Positions 46,723-57,102 of a stretch of DNA of 64,000 bases are shown piece after piece. Source of the stretch: Camellia lanceoleosa (lineage: Eukaryota; Streptophyta; Magnoliopsida; Ericales; Theaceae); NCBI GenBank assembly GCA_025200525.1, contig CM045768.1:44487022-44551021 (forward strand). Direction: 5' to 3'. Positions within the stretch are counted from its first letter, which is position 1. The number at the start of each line of letters is the position of its first letter. Below the pieces are notes generated by a model, which saw only the letters and a program-made list of their open reading frames with translations, ran no database searches and had not been told where the DNA came from. Both the position numbers and the translations under genes were made by a program.

Positions 46723-49700
46723 TGTAGCTTACTTTTTGTGCTCCTTTTGGATACGATAGCCCTATAGTTCAGACTCCCGTAGTTCTGAATCTGATTTCAA
46801 AAGTGCAATGTGAAATAGATAAATAAAAGTGAGCCAAATTCGACAATTCTTTTGAAAAATAGATTTTGAATCAAAAATGCCAAAAATAGACTGCATTACC
46901 AGATTCAGAGTCACCACCTAAATATTTTTGAAAAATTTAAGAAACCTGAGACTCGTGCCAAAGGCCACTTATTCGTCATCACCAAAATGTCTTGGTTCGG
47001 GAACTTAGGTATGAGACGGAAAGGTCATGAATTGAGCACCCCACCCACCCGATCAAAGATCGGTCTCTACTAATCATAATGTGATTCCTAGTTGCATTAT
47101 ATGCTCTTTTTCTAATTATTAGGCTAATTTTACTATGCGATACACACAAGTATAGACTAATTTGCAAAATTTGGAACGCTTTGATTTCATGCTTGTTTGA
47201 AAATTGTTTTGAATATGCGCCACTTAGAAAATGTGGGCTCACATGTACATTAATCAAATCATCCCAATTTAAGCGGAAAAGCCTTCATCCATAGGTATTC
47301 AAATAGGTATATCAACTAAGCACCTAGCCTCATGGTAAACATGCTTGTTATGGCAACAATCACACACATGCAATATGCTAAAGCAAGAAATGCTCACCTA
47401 GTACTCCAAGGCAAGCCAAAGAAAACCTAAAATAATTAGAAAAATGCATGATCCTAAACAATGCAACATGACTAATGCAACGCATACAAAATGCAACTAA
47501 TAGGTTCAGCTACTAGCATGGCATGTAAGTCAATTCAAGGCATGCGACAAAGCACGTATTCAAGTAAGGATTTGAAATTTGCCATCTGTTAGCATGATGA
47601 ATCGCACCTTTATGCATGCAAAATGAATGGATGCAAATCATGAAAAATGTTAAGGAAAATATGATACTACATGCTATCCATCATAAACGAGTAAATAAAA
47701 GGGGGAAAGAAATAGGGGTTGGAAGACATACACAATATTATAATTTTGCCCTTATGCAAGAGGGTCCAAATGAATGTCTAAGCTAATTACCAAATTAACT
47801 AACTATTATAATACCAAAAATAACTAGCTACACTAACTAATTATAACACGCTAATTATTCTAGAACAATTAATTAGGTTAACTAGCTATTACAAACTCAA
47901 AGGAATTTTAACTAATTAATTACAACACACTAATTTAATCTAAGAGATATGTAAATTAAATAAAATAAGCAGGGTGCGAAGAACGATGCGTGCAACTGAA
48001 AATATCCTCTCAAAAATGCCTCTGTTTTACTACCAAAACTGTTCTGTCTGCAGTTAGAAAATACTTTTGTTTTTACCCTAGCCTCTGCTCTGTTCTGCCA
48101 TGAAAATGGCACTGGTAGCCAGAAATGAGGTGGCCTGCCGACCAGTAAAAGTGGTCGGCTGTACAGAGAGGTGGCTGGCAAGCCACTAGTTTTTGCCACT
48201 ACCCTTCTGCAACAGACACAAAACAAAGCGCAAACAAAGTATTTTCAGGGGATGTTCGTCCACCCTGCCTCTCTTTATCATTAAACAGATCAAATGAGGA
48301 GTAGGCTTGATTTGCAAACCATCAATCAACGCAAGTTCATTGCGTGATGATCTATGAATCAACAGACAAAATCTCAATAAATGACAATGAAAGACCCACA
48401 AACCTCCTCCCCATCATGGAATTGATTAAGGGAAGTGGCATCATTAAAGAGTATGAAACGATTCAAGACTCAATGGGTTCACCTAATGTCCGATTGAACC
48501 CCAAACTTGATTTTATTATCTTGTTCTATTTTAGCCCAATTTTATTGCCTTTTTTACTTACCTTTTCATTCATTAGTCATTTTAGTCCAAAAATGAGAAT
48601 TAAGTTCACTAAATGGAGGGTAGTGTCAAACAAGAAGTTGTTTTTGACATGAGAAAAATGTAATGTCTTGGTAATGAACCTCCGAAGAGGTTAAACCATT
48701 GAGTATGGAAGGGTCTCTTTCTCAAGCTTAAACAACACTCATTTGAAACAACTCTCAAACAAAGAAAACCAAGAAACGAGGGAGGTTACAAAAATGATTA
48801 GTACAAGGTGAACACATGTATGAAAGCTATGAAAATAAAGGCTATCAACTCAAATAGATTGGTATCTAATGCCTAAACCACCAAACCTATGAGGACCACT
48901 ACACTACAAGCACACTATACAAAGCATAAATAAAATAAACACCCTAAAATAGTCCTAAAATCAGCAAAAACAGTGCTGAAATTATCATGGAAAATCTAGA
49001 AAAAATGAACTACAATAAAGGAGAAATGAAGTTAGTAAACAAGCCTAAGGAGAGGTGGCTAACCCCTTCATTTTTTAGGACTTCAAAACTACATTTTTAA
49101 CCTCTGAAAAACATTGGTAAAAAGTTGGAAAAAAGTTGAGAAAGAAATGAGAAACACAAGGGCAAAAGCTTAGAAAAACAAGGTTCAAAGAGGGGTGGTT
49201 AACCCCTCCACCTTTGATAGCTTTAAGCCATAAGTTTCATCCCATAAAAACAGTGTAAAAATAATACAAAAACAACAAGAAAATAGAGAAAAGAAGTAGT
49301 GTAGAGATGCACAAAATTATACCTCTTGAAGAGAGGTAACTCCTTTGTTGACAAACCAACAAATTCTCACTCTTAAGGGCTGAGATTTGAGCTCAAGAAC
49401 CTCAGCAAGAAAAGCTAAAATTTTAGTTTAGGAAGTGTAGAGGGAGAGTGTGTAGGTTGTAAGATAGAGAGAGAAAGAGTTTTATAAGTTTTGGTCCTTT
49501 AGGAATTTTTTCTAACTTAATTTCAAGAGGGGTGGTCATCTATATATAGAAGAATAGGTGCCTCAATCAGAAATATCTATATTGAGCCAATTGATGTAGT
49601 GCATGCACATGGGGGGACAATTGGCCACAAATATCTGTTTTACCAGAACATATGGCTGGCCGGCCATTAAGGGGACGGCCGGCCACCAAAATTGGCCTAT

Positions 49701-50242
49701 GGGGACACCTGGTTGACCGGCCAAGGACTTGTACGACCGGCCACAAAAAATTGCTCTCAAGCCCAAATTTAAACGAGCATATCTCCCTCATCTATACTTG
49801 GTTTCAGGTTATTCTTGAGTCTAAATTGAAGCCCTGGAAGTCTAATTTCCAATGGTGTGGCATCATATCTAAATTCTAAGTATACAAAGAGATATGCCTA
49901 TTTTAGTGAAGGCTGTTCATTTCTTTCTTAAAGGTTTAATGCCCAACCTTTCCTAAACTAGTTTTCTTCCCTCCCCTCCTATTTCTTTCAAATCCCAACC
50001 TATAAATAAAATGTGAACCTTAGAACATCGTAGAAACATTTAGAAAAATAATAATTTAAAAAAGAGGGTTTTAAGGTCTAAAATAGTTTTGGTCAAAATG
50101 GGGTGTAAGGTTGAGATCAGAAATTCAAAAATTAAAGCCTTTTGCTGAAGAACTTGACAATTTTACAGCGTAACCTTTCACCATCGAGTGATCAACCTGA
50201 GGTGCCCAAGTCTTCGGGGTGGTCAAAAATGGAGTGTCTACA
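46723..50242 (-). mobile_element. Ogre-like solo LTR, copy 3 (3520 bp, perfect TSD)
   Basis: Termini TGTAGC...GTCTACA with perfect TSD GATGG (46718-46722 and 50243-50247). Tat-2 RNase H reads DERM before and AKYQAL after the insertion. It is the longest and best-bounded copy of the family found at 2699 and 7929. A CTATATATAG site lies at about 49542, followed by a GC-rich tract with several GGCCGGCC-like palindromes (49650-49745). No coding region. Confidence 0.9.
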
Positions 50243-51226
50243 GATGGCCAAATATCAAGCGCTGGTTTGCGCTGGGATCAAAAGTTTGCCACAATAAAAA
50301 TTGAGCAAATCGGCTGCAAAGAGAATAGTTAAGAGGATGAATTAGCCAACTTGGTATCCATATAAAATACCTTTCCCAATCCTTTGATGATTGAGTTCTT
50401 GCCCAGACATAGCATTGAAGAACCTGAGGCACCCGAAGTACTCTACGCTGACGTAGGGCCATCTTGGATGGACCCTATCATAACCTTCCTCAAAGATCAA
50501 GTCCTACCTACCGAAAAGAAAGAAGCCAACAAGAAAAGAGCCAAGTCAGAGCATTTTTTGCTCTCTCTATCTACTGCCTTGTACAAAAAATCCTTTATTG
50601 GGCCATACCTGAAATGTGTCCATTTTAGTAATATTGAGGATTTCCTCTTCGAAATTTATGAAGGCATGTGTGGCAGCAAATTGGGGGGCAGGTCGCTGGC
50701 ATACCAAGCAATTTCTCAAGGTTACTGGTGGTTGTGCATGTAGGTCGATGCATAGAAATATGTGTGAAAATGTAAGAAATGCCAAAAATTTGTACACCAG
50801 ATTCACCAGTCAGCCAGAGACTTGCTCTCCTTGACGAGTTATTGGCTGGACATTGTAAGACCACTCCTAATAACTCTGGGCAATCTCAAGTTTTTCATCG
50901 CTGCTACTGGATACTTCACCAAACTGGTGGAAGTCGAGCTATTGGCGACCATCAAAGAAAAAGATATAAAGAAGTTTGTTTGGTAGAATGTCATTACCTG
51001 GTTCGGAGTTCCAAAGACCCTCATCTCAGATAATGGCACACAATTTGATGGCAAATTCTTCAAAGGATTTTGTGAAGACTTGAAGATTGAGTTCTATAAC
51101 TCCACGCCAGCCTATCCCCAGTCAAATGGCCAAGCAGAAGCTTCTAATAAAACCATTTTAGATGGGCTGAAGAAGTGCCTCGAGAAAGCTAAAGGTAGAT
51201 GGATAGAGGAACTCCCTAAGAACCCG
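50243..51226 (+). pseudogene. Tat-2 RNase H end and integrase, left copy
   Basis: AKYQALVCAGIKSLPQ, then the linker DVGPSWMDPIITFLKDQVLP and the zinc-binding domain YEGMCGSKLGGRSLAYQAIS, KCKKCQKFVHQIHQ. The histidine expected in the HEGVCG-type motif is Tyr. The catalytic core continues with broken frames: LISDNGTQFDGKFFKGFCED, FYNSTPAYPQSNGQAEASNK, GLKKCLEKAKGRWIEELP. At 51226 it is cut by Tat-3 sequence, and the last 240 bp appear again after Tat-3. Confidence 0.85.
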
Positions 51227-51251
51227 TTCACGCGTATGAGCTGTCATACAT

Positions 51252-51602
51252 AATCTCGGTTTAACTTTAACTTGTAAACTTTTCTCAAGTTTCAACAAGT
51301 GTTAAACAATGATCTCGATTTAACTTCAACTTGTAAATTGTTATAAATTTCAACAAGTGTTAAACATAACATCGATTTAACTTCAACTTGTAAATTGCTA
51401 TAAATTTCAACAAGTGTTAAACATAACATCGATTTAACTTCAACTTGTAAATTGCTACAAATTTCAACAAGTGTTAAACACCATCTCGGTTTAACTTCAA
51501 CTTGTAAATTGCTACAAATTTCAACAAGTGTTAAATATCATCTCGGTTTAACTTTAACTTGTAAATTGCTACAAATTTCAACAAGTGTTAAACATCATTT
51601 AT
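51252..51602. repeat. Six tandem 57-bp hairpin repeats (Tat-3, second unit)
   Basis: The first unit has the AAACTT/AAGTTT stem; the other five have the AAATT/AATTT stem of Tat-1. All share the GTTAAA(C)/GTTTAAC-type linker hairpin. This array mixes the two stem versions without losing pairing. Confidence 0.92.
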
Positions 51603-51769
51603 AACTCTCTGCCCCCTAATGTGGACTTATGTTCACATTAAGCTTGTGCATGTGATCTTGTTCGCCGAAGTTGGTTTCAAGCCGAGGTTGTTAGCCTTGA
51701 TTTCTCTGTTGATCTTACTTGGTTTTAACTTGAGTTTGATTCTCGGCCTCGTATCGGTTAGCCGTTTTT

Positions 51770-51960
51770 CTTCTCGGACTTAAGTGCCGAGATCTTGTCT
51801 TCTGGAATCTTGGATCTGCTCAATCAGGTTGAGCTCTTCTCTTCTCGGACCTATTCATCCAGGCCGAGATCATGTCTTCTGGAATCTTGGATCTGCTCAC
51901 TCAGGTTGAGCTCTTCTCTTCTCGGACCTATTTATCCAGGCCGAGATCATGTTTTTCAGG
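51770..51960. repeat. Direct repeats of about 77 bp in Tat-3 spacer
   Basis: The segment from CTTCTCGGACCTATTCATCC to GGTTGAGCTCTTCT is repeated about 2.5 times. A related single copy lies at about 53305-53400 in the first unit. Confidence 0.8.
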
Positions 51961-52019
51961 ATCTGGGGTCTGGGGCCTGAAATCCAGGATCTGCTCACTT
52001 AGACTGAGCTCTTCTATAC

Positions 52020-52165
52020 TTGAATGTCATCTCCTTGGGAGCGCTCATGCCCCCTGTCTTCGCGTCCCTTCTGGAAGGGTCTTCATTCCGTTTATGTCGA
52101 CAGACTCTCCATCTTCGCTAAACTCGTCGTTTTCAACACGTTGATCTTGTACGGTGATGGCCATA
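52020..52165 (-). pseudogene. Tat-3 second unit: gag N-terminal fragment
   Basis: The minus-strand ATG after the primer-binding site reads MAITVQDQRVENDEFSED and stops after about 39 codons (TRRQGA). It is homologous only in position to other Tat gag starts. The rest of gag and pol is absent and the spacer follows directly. Confidence 0.55.
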
Positions 52166-52199
52166 TGTTCTCCTTTCTTTCCCACAGACGGCGCCAAGT

Positions 52200-52746
52200 T
52201 GTGTGAGTGATTTTCTGACCACACTGCTGACTCAGTTATTCAGCTGGAGAGCACTGGCAAAATAGATGGCACCTGTCTGACCTGCAACAGAAAGAAAAGT
52301 CTCCGGCAGTGGCTCGTCCACCCCGGGGTACTCCAACGATCAAGTCAATACTCCATATCTCTCAAAGATAACGAATAGTGCTTAACTCACTAGACAAAGC
52401 ATAAAAGACATACCTTAGACCCATGGAGATGTCTTTCTTTTATAGCTAACACAATCCTAGTCCCAATAGAAGCCTAGCTCTAATGGACTTAGGATTACTG
52501 CTAATCTTGGACTCCCAGTAGGATTAGGATAAACTCTCTAAGAGTCTCATCTTTACCCAAACTGTAGTCTTCTCCCGTTTTAGGACTCTTGTCCCTCATC
52601 CGCTTATCTCGGAATCCGGTATCCTCGCAGATAACCTGAGCCTAGCCGAGATGATCTCAGCGTCATGACCAGGACACGTGGCACCTCGACTGACACTTCA
52701 GTGTCATCTCGGCCACGTGTTGTCATTCAAAAATTATGTCCCCACA
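52200..52746 (-). mobile_element. Tat-3 LTR, middle (547 bp)
   Basis: Plus-strand ends TGTGTGAGTG and GTCCCCACA. The primer-binding site is at 52181-52198 on its left and the polypurine region CTGCCCCCTAGG on its right. It is therefore flanked by internal sequence on both sides, the mark of a tandem LTR-internal-LTR-internal array. Confidence 0.9.
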
Positions 52747-52825
52747 ACTGCCCCCTAGGTTCTATTACCTCGGCATCCTGAGGTGATGGAACCTATATCA
52801 TTCCTTCCTTTAATCATGACCCCGG

Positions 52826-53117
52826 CTTTAACTTCAACTTGTAAACTTTTCTCAAGTTTCAACAAGTGTTAAACATGATCTCGGTTCAACTTCAACTTGT
52901 AAACTTTTCACAAGTTTCAACAAGTGTTAAACATCATCTTGGTTTAACTTCAACTTGTAAACTTTTTTCAAGTTTCAACAAGTGTTAAAAATCATCTCGG
53001 TTTAACTTCAACTTGTAAACTTTTCACAAGTTTCAACAAGTGTTAAACATCATCTCAGTTTAACTTCAACTTGTAAACTTTTCACAAGTTTCAACAAGTG
53101 TTAAACATCATCTCGGT
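52826..53117. repeat. Five tandem 56-bp hairpin repeats (Tat-3, first unit)
   Basis: Core CTTGTAAACTT-TTCAC-AAGTTTCAACAAG, with arms CTTGT/ACAAG and AAACTT/AAGTTT. The linker GTTAAAC-ATCATCTCG-GTTTAAC forms a second hairpin. It is homologous to the Tat-1 array, but both inner stems differ by paired changes. Confidence 0.93.
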
Positions 53118-53427
53118 TTGTGAAATTCCAACTCCCAAATATCATTCTTCAGCCCTTTGCCCCCTAATGTGAACTTAAGTTCCACTTAGGCTCTCATTAG
53201 GTACGTGGCTTTGACCTTGATATTGCTCTATGGGTAGGGGATCTGCCCCCTACATGGTTTCCACATACTCCTTTGTGGAAAAAATTCTTTAACTTAGGCC
53301 AAGTTCTTCTCTTCTCGGACTTAATCATCTAAGCCGAGATCTTGTCTTCTGGGATTTGGGATTCCAGATCTGGAATCTGGGATCTGCTCATGGGCTAAGC
53401 TTTTGTCTTCTCGTGTCCAGTATTATC

Positions 53428-54735
53428 TCAGCTTTGCTTCAGCAAACCATTTCTCCTCTCTTGTTTGGACGCCTTTGTCCCCAGCGTGTCTTCTTTGGCT
53501 CTGGTATACTTTTCTATCCTGGACATTAGCTCCTCCATGCTTTTTGGCAATGTCTTTGTCAGTGATTTTTGAAACAGGCAGTCATCTTTCAAGCTGTTTT
53601 TAAACGATATGACCGCCACCTCTTGGTTGCATCCTGGTATTCGGTTGAATACCTCATAATATCTTTTGGCATAGGCTCTATGGCTTTCATCCTCGCCGAT
53701 CTTCAGGGCCATTAGGGCATCTACCCTTAATGGCTGTAGCTTGTTTGTTACAAACCTGGCCACAAACATCTCGGCCAGGCCTTCCCATGTTTTCACAGTT
53801 CTCTTCGGCAACTTGTGAAACCAGTCCGATGGAATTTCTCCGAAAGATGAGGGGAACACTTTGCAGAGCAACGGCTCGTTCCCGGTGTACAACGCCATCG
53901 AGTTCAGGTACAAACCGACGTGAAGCTTGGGGTCCAACTTACCATCGTAGATCTGGAATCTCGACATGATAAACCTCTTCGGGGCTTCGAATTTGTCCAA
54001 TTCTACCGAGAACGACGTTAACGGCATTTTCGGCTTGACTGAGGAGGTTACCTCAGGATCTTGTTACTTCCTCTGTAGGTGATCTCCCAAATCCTCTTTG
54101 GTCCGTCCAGGAGCTCGGCTATCTCTTGACTTCAGCCTTTTCGGTGCACTACTTCTAGTGTCTTTGTGAGTCCTTTTGGACCTCCCTCCACTGGTCGTGT
54201 CGAAACAGAATTCCTTCCCCTGAACATGCTGATGTTCTTTGGTGCAGGTTTCTTTTGTTCGACATGCCTTTTGGGATTCTCCATGCCCGACCTCCCGCGA
54301 ATGCCGGTGAGAATGTTCCTTGGTCCCGCAATGCTGAAGGATTGTAGGAACTATTTTCTGCCCTCCTTTCTGGGCACCTTTCTTGGCCGCTGGAATCGGC
54401 GTATTTTGTAACGGGAACGGTGGCTGCATGATGTTATTTTTTATCAGGAAATTGACCATCGTTTGCAGGTCTGCCAATTTGTTCACCATTCACTTTATCT
54501 TGTCGTCCTTCCGTAGGCATCTATCTTTCCATACCTGGAGGTCGTCCTCATTATAATACCTGCTCTGGTCCGATTTATTCGGTACGCCACCCTCCTGGCC
54601 AACGTTCTTTCCTTCATAATTCTTATCACGAGTCTCTTCGTTGCAGTTGTCTTCTTCAACGTCAAGGTCAATATGTTTCCTACTCTCAGTAGGGGTGTCG
54701 TCCCCAACCTTCTCTTTTTGTCCGTCGTTGGCCAT
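53428..54735 (-). pseudogene. Tat-3 gag
   Basis: Starts MANDGQKEKVGDDTPTES, close to Tat-1 gag (MASNTQREKIGDDAPAGS). The reading passes DLQVWKDRCLRKDDKIK, a stop, the variable basic region and then, in the frame 53428-54027, the capsid-like domain: FIMSRFQIYDGKLDPKLHVG, FPSSFGEIPSDWFHKLPK, WEGLAEMFVARFVTNKLQPL, MEELMSRIEKYTRAKEDTLG. It ends shortly before the protease would begin; no pol follows. Retaining gag without pol is typical of some non-autonomous LTR elements, but simple deletion is also possible. Stops and frameshifts at about 54490 and 54050 disable it. Confidence 0.85.
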
Positions 54736-54770
54736 CTATTCTCCTTTTGTTCCCACAGACGGCGCCAAAT

Positions 54771-55317
54771 TGTGTGAATGATTTTCTGACCACATTGTTG
54801 ATTCAGTTATTCAACTGGAGAGCACTGGCAAAATAGATGGCACCTGTCTGACCTGCAACAGAAAGAAGAGTCTCCGGCGGTGGCTCGTCCACCTGGGGAT
54901 ACTCCGACGATCAAGTCAGTACTCCATATCTCTCAAAGATAACGAATAGTGCTTAACTCACTAGACAAAGCATAAAAGACATACCTTAGGCCCATTGGGG
55001 TGCCTCCCTTTTATAGCTAACACAATTCTAGTCCCAATAGAAGCCTAGCTCTAATGGACTTAGGATTACTGCTAATCTTGGACTCCCAGTAGGATTAGGA
55101 TAAACTCTCTAAGAGTCTTATCTTTACCCAAACTGTAGTCTTCTCCCATTTTAGGACTCTTGTCCCTCATCTGCTTATCTCGGAATCCGGTATCCTTGCA
55201 GATAACCTCGCCCTAGCCGAGATGATCTCGGCGTCATGACCAGGACACGTGGCACCTCGGCTGACACTTCAGTGTCACCTCGGCCACGTGTTGTCATTCA
55301 AAAATTATGTCCCCATA
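54771..55317 (-). mobile_element. Tat-3 LTR, right (547 bp)
   Basis: Plus-strand ends TGTGTGAATG and GTCCCCATA (CACA decayed). The primer-binding site lies inside at about 54751-54768. A TATA site reads CTATAAAAG on the minus strand near 55010. Confidence 0.88.
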
Positions 55318-55960
55318 GTCATTACCCGGTTCGGAGTTCCAAAGGCCCTCATCTCAGATAACGGCACATAATTTGATGGCAAATTCTTCAGAGCATTTTG
55401 TGAAGACTTAAAGATTGATTTCTATAACTCCACGCTAGCCTATCCCCAGTCAAATGGCCAAGCAGAAGCTTCTAATAAAACCATTTAAAATGGGCTGAAA
55501 AAGTGCCTCGAGAAAGCTAAAGGCAGATGGATAGAGGAACTCCCCAACATACTATAGGCATATCGCACTACTCCGAGGTGTTCTATCGGAGAGACTCCAT
55601 TTGCCTTGGCTTATGTCATGGAGGCCGTTATACCACTAGAAATCGGCATGCTAACCATTCGATCTGAAAACTTTGAGCCAGACCTAAACGGTGAAACTAT
55701 TGCCCTAGAGTTTGATCTAACTGAAAAAATGATGGAAAGGGTGCTAATTCACATTGCAGCCAACCAACAAGAACTCTCCACAAAATACAAAAAAAATCAT
55801 GCATCCATGGATGTTCAAAGTTGGGGACTAGGTATTAAGGAAATTAATGGGCAACACTTTGATTTCCAGAGAGGGAAAATTGAGCGCAAATTAGGAAGGG
55901 CCATACAGGATAATTGGTCTGGCTGGCAAAGAGGCATATCATCTGGAAGATTAGGATGAC
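55318..55960 (+). pseudogene. Tat-2 integrase, right copy and C-terminus
   Basis: Restarts at GTCATTACCCGGTTCGGAGT and repeats about 233 bp of the left copy (50988-51226) at roughly 93 percent identity by eye, then continues beyond it: AYRTTPRCSIGETPFALAY, AVIPLEIGMLTIRSENFEPD and a degraded C-terminal domain, ending at a stop near 55957. Three stops are visible in the first 240 bases. Together with 50243-51226 it completes the Tat-2 integrase. Confidence 0.85.
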
Positions 55961-56109
55961 AAAGCTATTTTAAGACCATGGAATGTGCCAACCTCAAGCT
56001 GTTTTACTTCTGATGAGCAATGAAAAGAATCCTTTTATTTCTCTTTGTATTATGGCATTTCATGTAATCTCTTTAAATTGAAGCATTGCATTATGCAACT
56101 GGGCACTAG

Positions 56110-56720
56110 GGGCAATTTACTCACCCTCAGCTGATATGACGCACCGCACAGAAAGTTGGTGTTTTGCCCAACTTATGATATAACACCGAGCTAACTTTGC
56201 TTGCCGAGCTATCAATTAGTTTTTTGTTCCAGTTACAATCTTTTATCCTGAGCTGATCTTGCTCACCGAAAGGAAAAATTGGTGTTATCCCTAATTTTGG
56301 CCATAAAACCCGAGTTGATTTTGCTCGTCTCCCTCGAGCTGATTTTACTCGCCAATGAGAGAGTTGTTGTTTTACCCAACTTTACTAACCCACACCGAGC
56401 TGATTTTGCTCGTCTTCCCGAGCTTTTTTGCTCGCCTAGAAGAAAGTTGGTGTTCTGCCTAACTTATAATTTGAAACCGAGTTAATTTTGCTCATTACCC
56501 TGAACTGCTTTTGCTCACTGGGGAGAGAGCTGATGTAATTTAAACAAAACTGATTTTTTGTTCCTCTAACCGAGCTAATTTTGCTCACTAGGGAAGAGTT
56601 AAGGTTCTCCACAATTTTGCTGACCTTAACCGAGCTGATGTTTGCTCGCGTCCCTGAAGCTAAATTCCCTAATCGGGAAGAAAGTTATGCTTCCCCACTG
56701 GTGAACTGGTTTGGTTCATC
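56110..56720. repeat. Tat-2 hairpin repeats with CGAGC/GCTCG stem
   Basis: About ten degenerate copies of CCGAGCTGATTTTGCTCGCC with irregular spacing, for example at 56198, 56311, 56336, 56395, 56419, 56477, 56569 and 56630. The arms CGAGC and GCTCG pair over a loop TGATTTT. Many copies keep pairing or use G-T pairs (CGAGTTGATTTTGCTCG). They lie between the integrase end and the antisense ORF remnant, the same place as the Tat-1 array. Confidence 0.85.
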
Positions 56721-57102
56721 AAGTAGGAAGTTATTTGGCATATTTATCTGATCTCATCCGAGCATAAATTAGCGTGGCACGACTAGAGATTACATTTCAC
56801 AAGAAAAGCATTAAAATTGAGAAGACGAAGGAAGAGCCAAAAGTTACAGATTTTTCATTCATAATATGGTTTAGCTACAAAAGTGGGGTTCATAGCCCGG
56901 TTACATCAAAACAACAACAACAATAACAATAAATAAATAAAAAAAGAAAAAAATGAAAAATACAGCAGAAAGAGCAAGCTCCAACTGAACCCCTAATCCA
57001 GGTTTACGACATCATCTAGGTCGACCACATCCTCCTCAGCATCATCCTACCCGGTCGTATCCATCATATCATCTGCACCAAAACCAAGGCCTATAACGAT
57101 TT

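Larger units (their letters stand above)
51227..55317 (-). mobile_element. Tat-3: pol-less Tat derivative, one and a half tandem units
   Basis: On the minus strand: LTR (54771-55317), primer-binding site, gag (53428-54735), short spacer, hairpin repeats (52826-53117), LTR (52200-52746), primer-binding site, gag start (52020-52165), spacer, hairpin repeats (51252-51602), then truncation. Both LTRs are 547 bp. No pol is present except a fragment at 53238-53280 resembling the integrase zinc-binding region. LTRs, primer site, gag and repeats are homologous to Tat-1. The right end abuts GTCAT of Tat-2 integrase; there is no left LTR. Confidence 0.85.

Noticed and set aside
48344..48652. 102-codon open frame within the third solo LTR
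   Set aside because: Lies in a non-coding LTR and the frame is not conserved in the other two copies.
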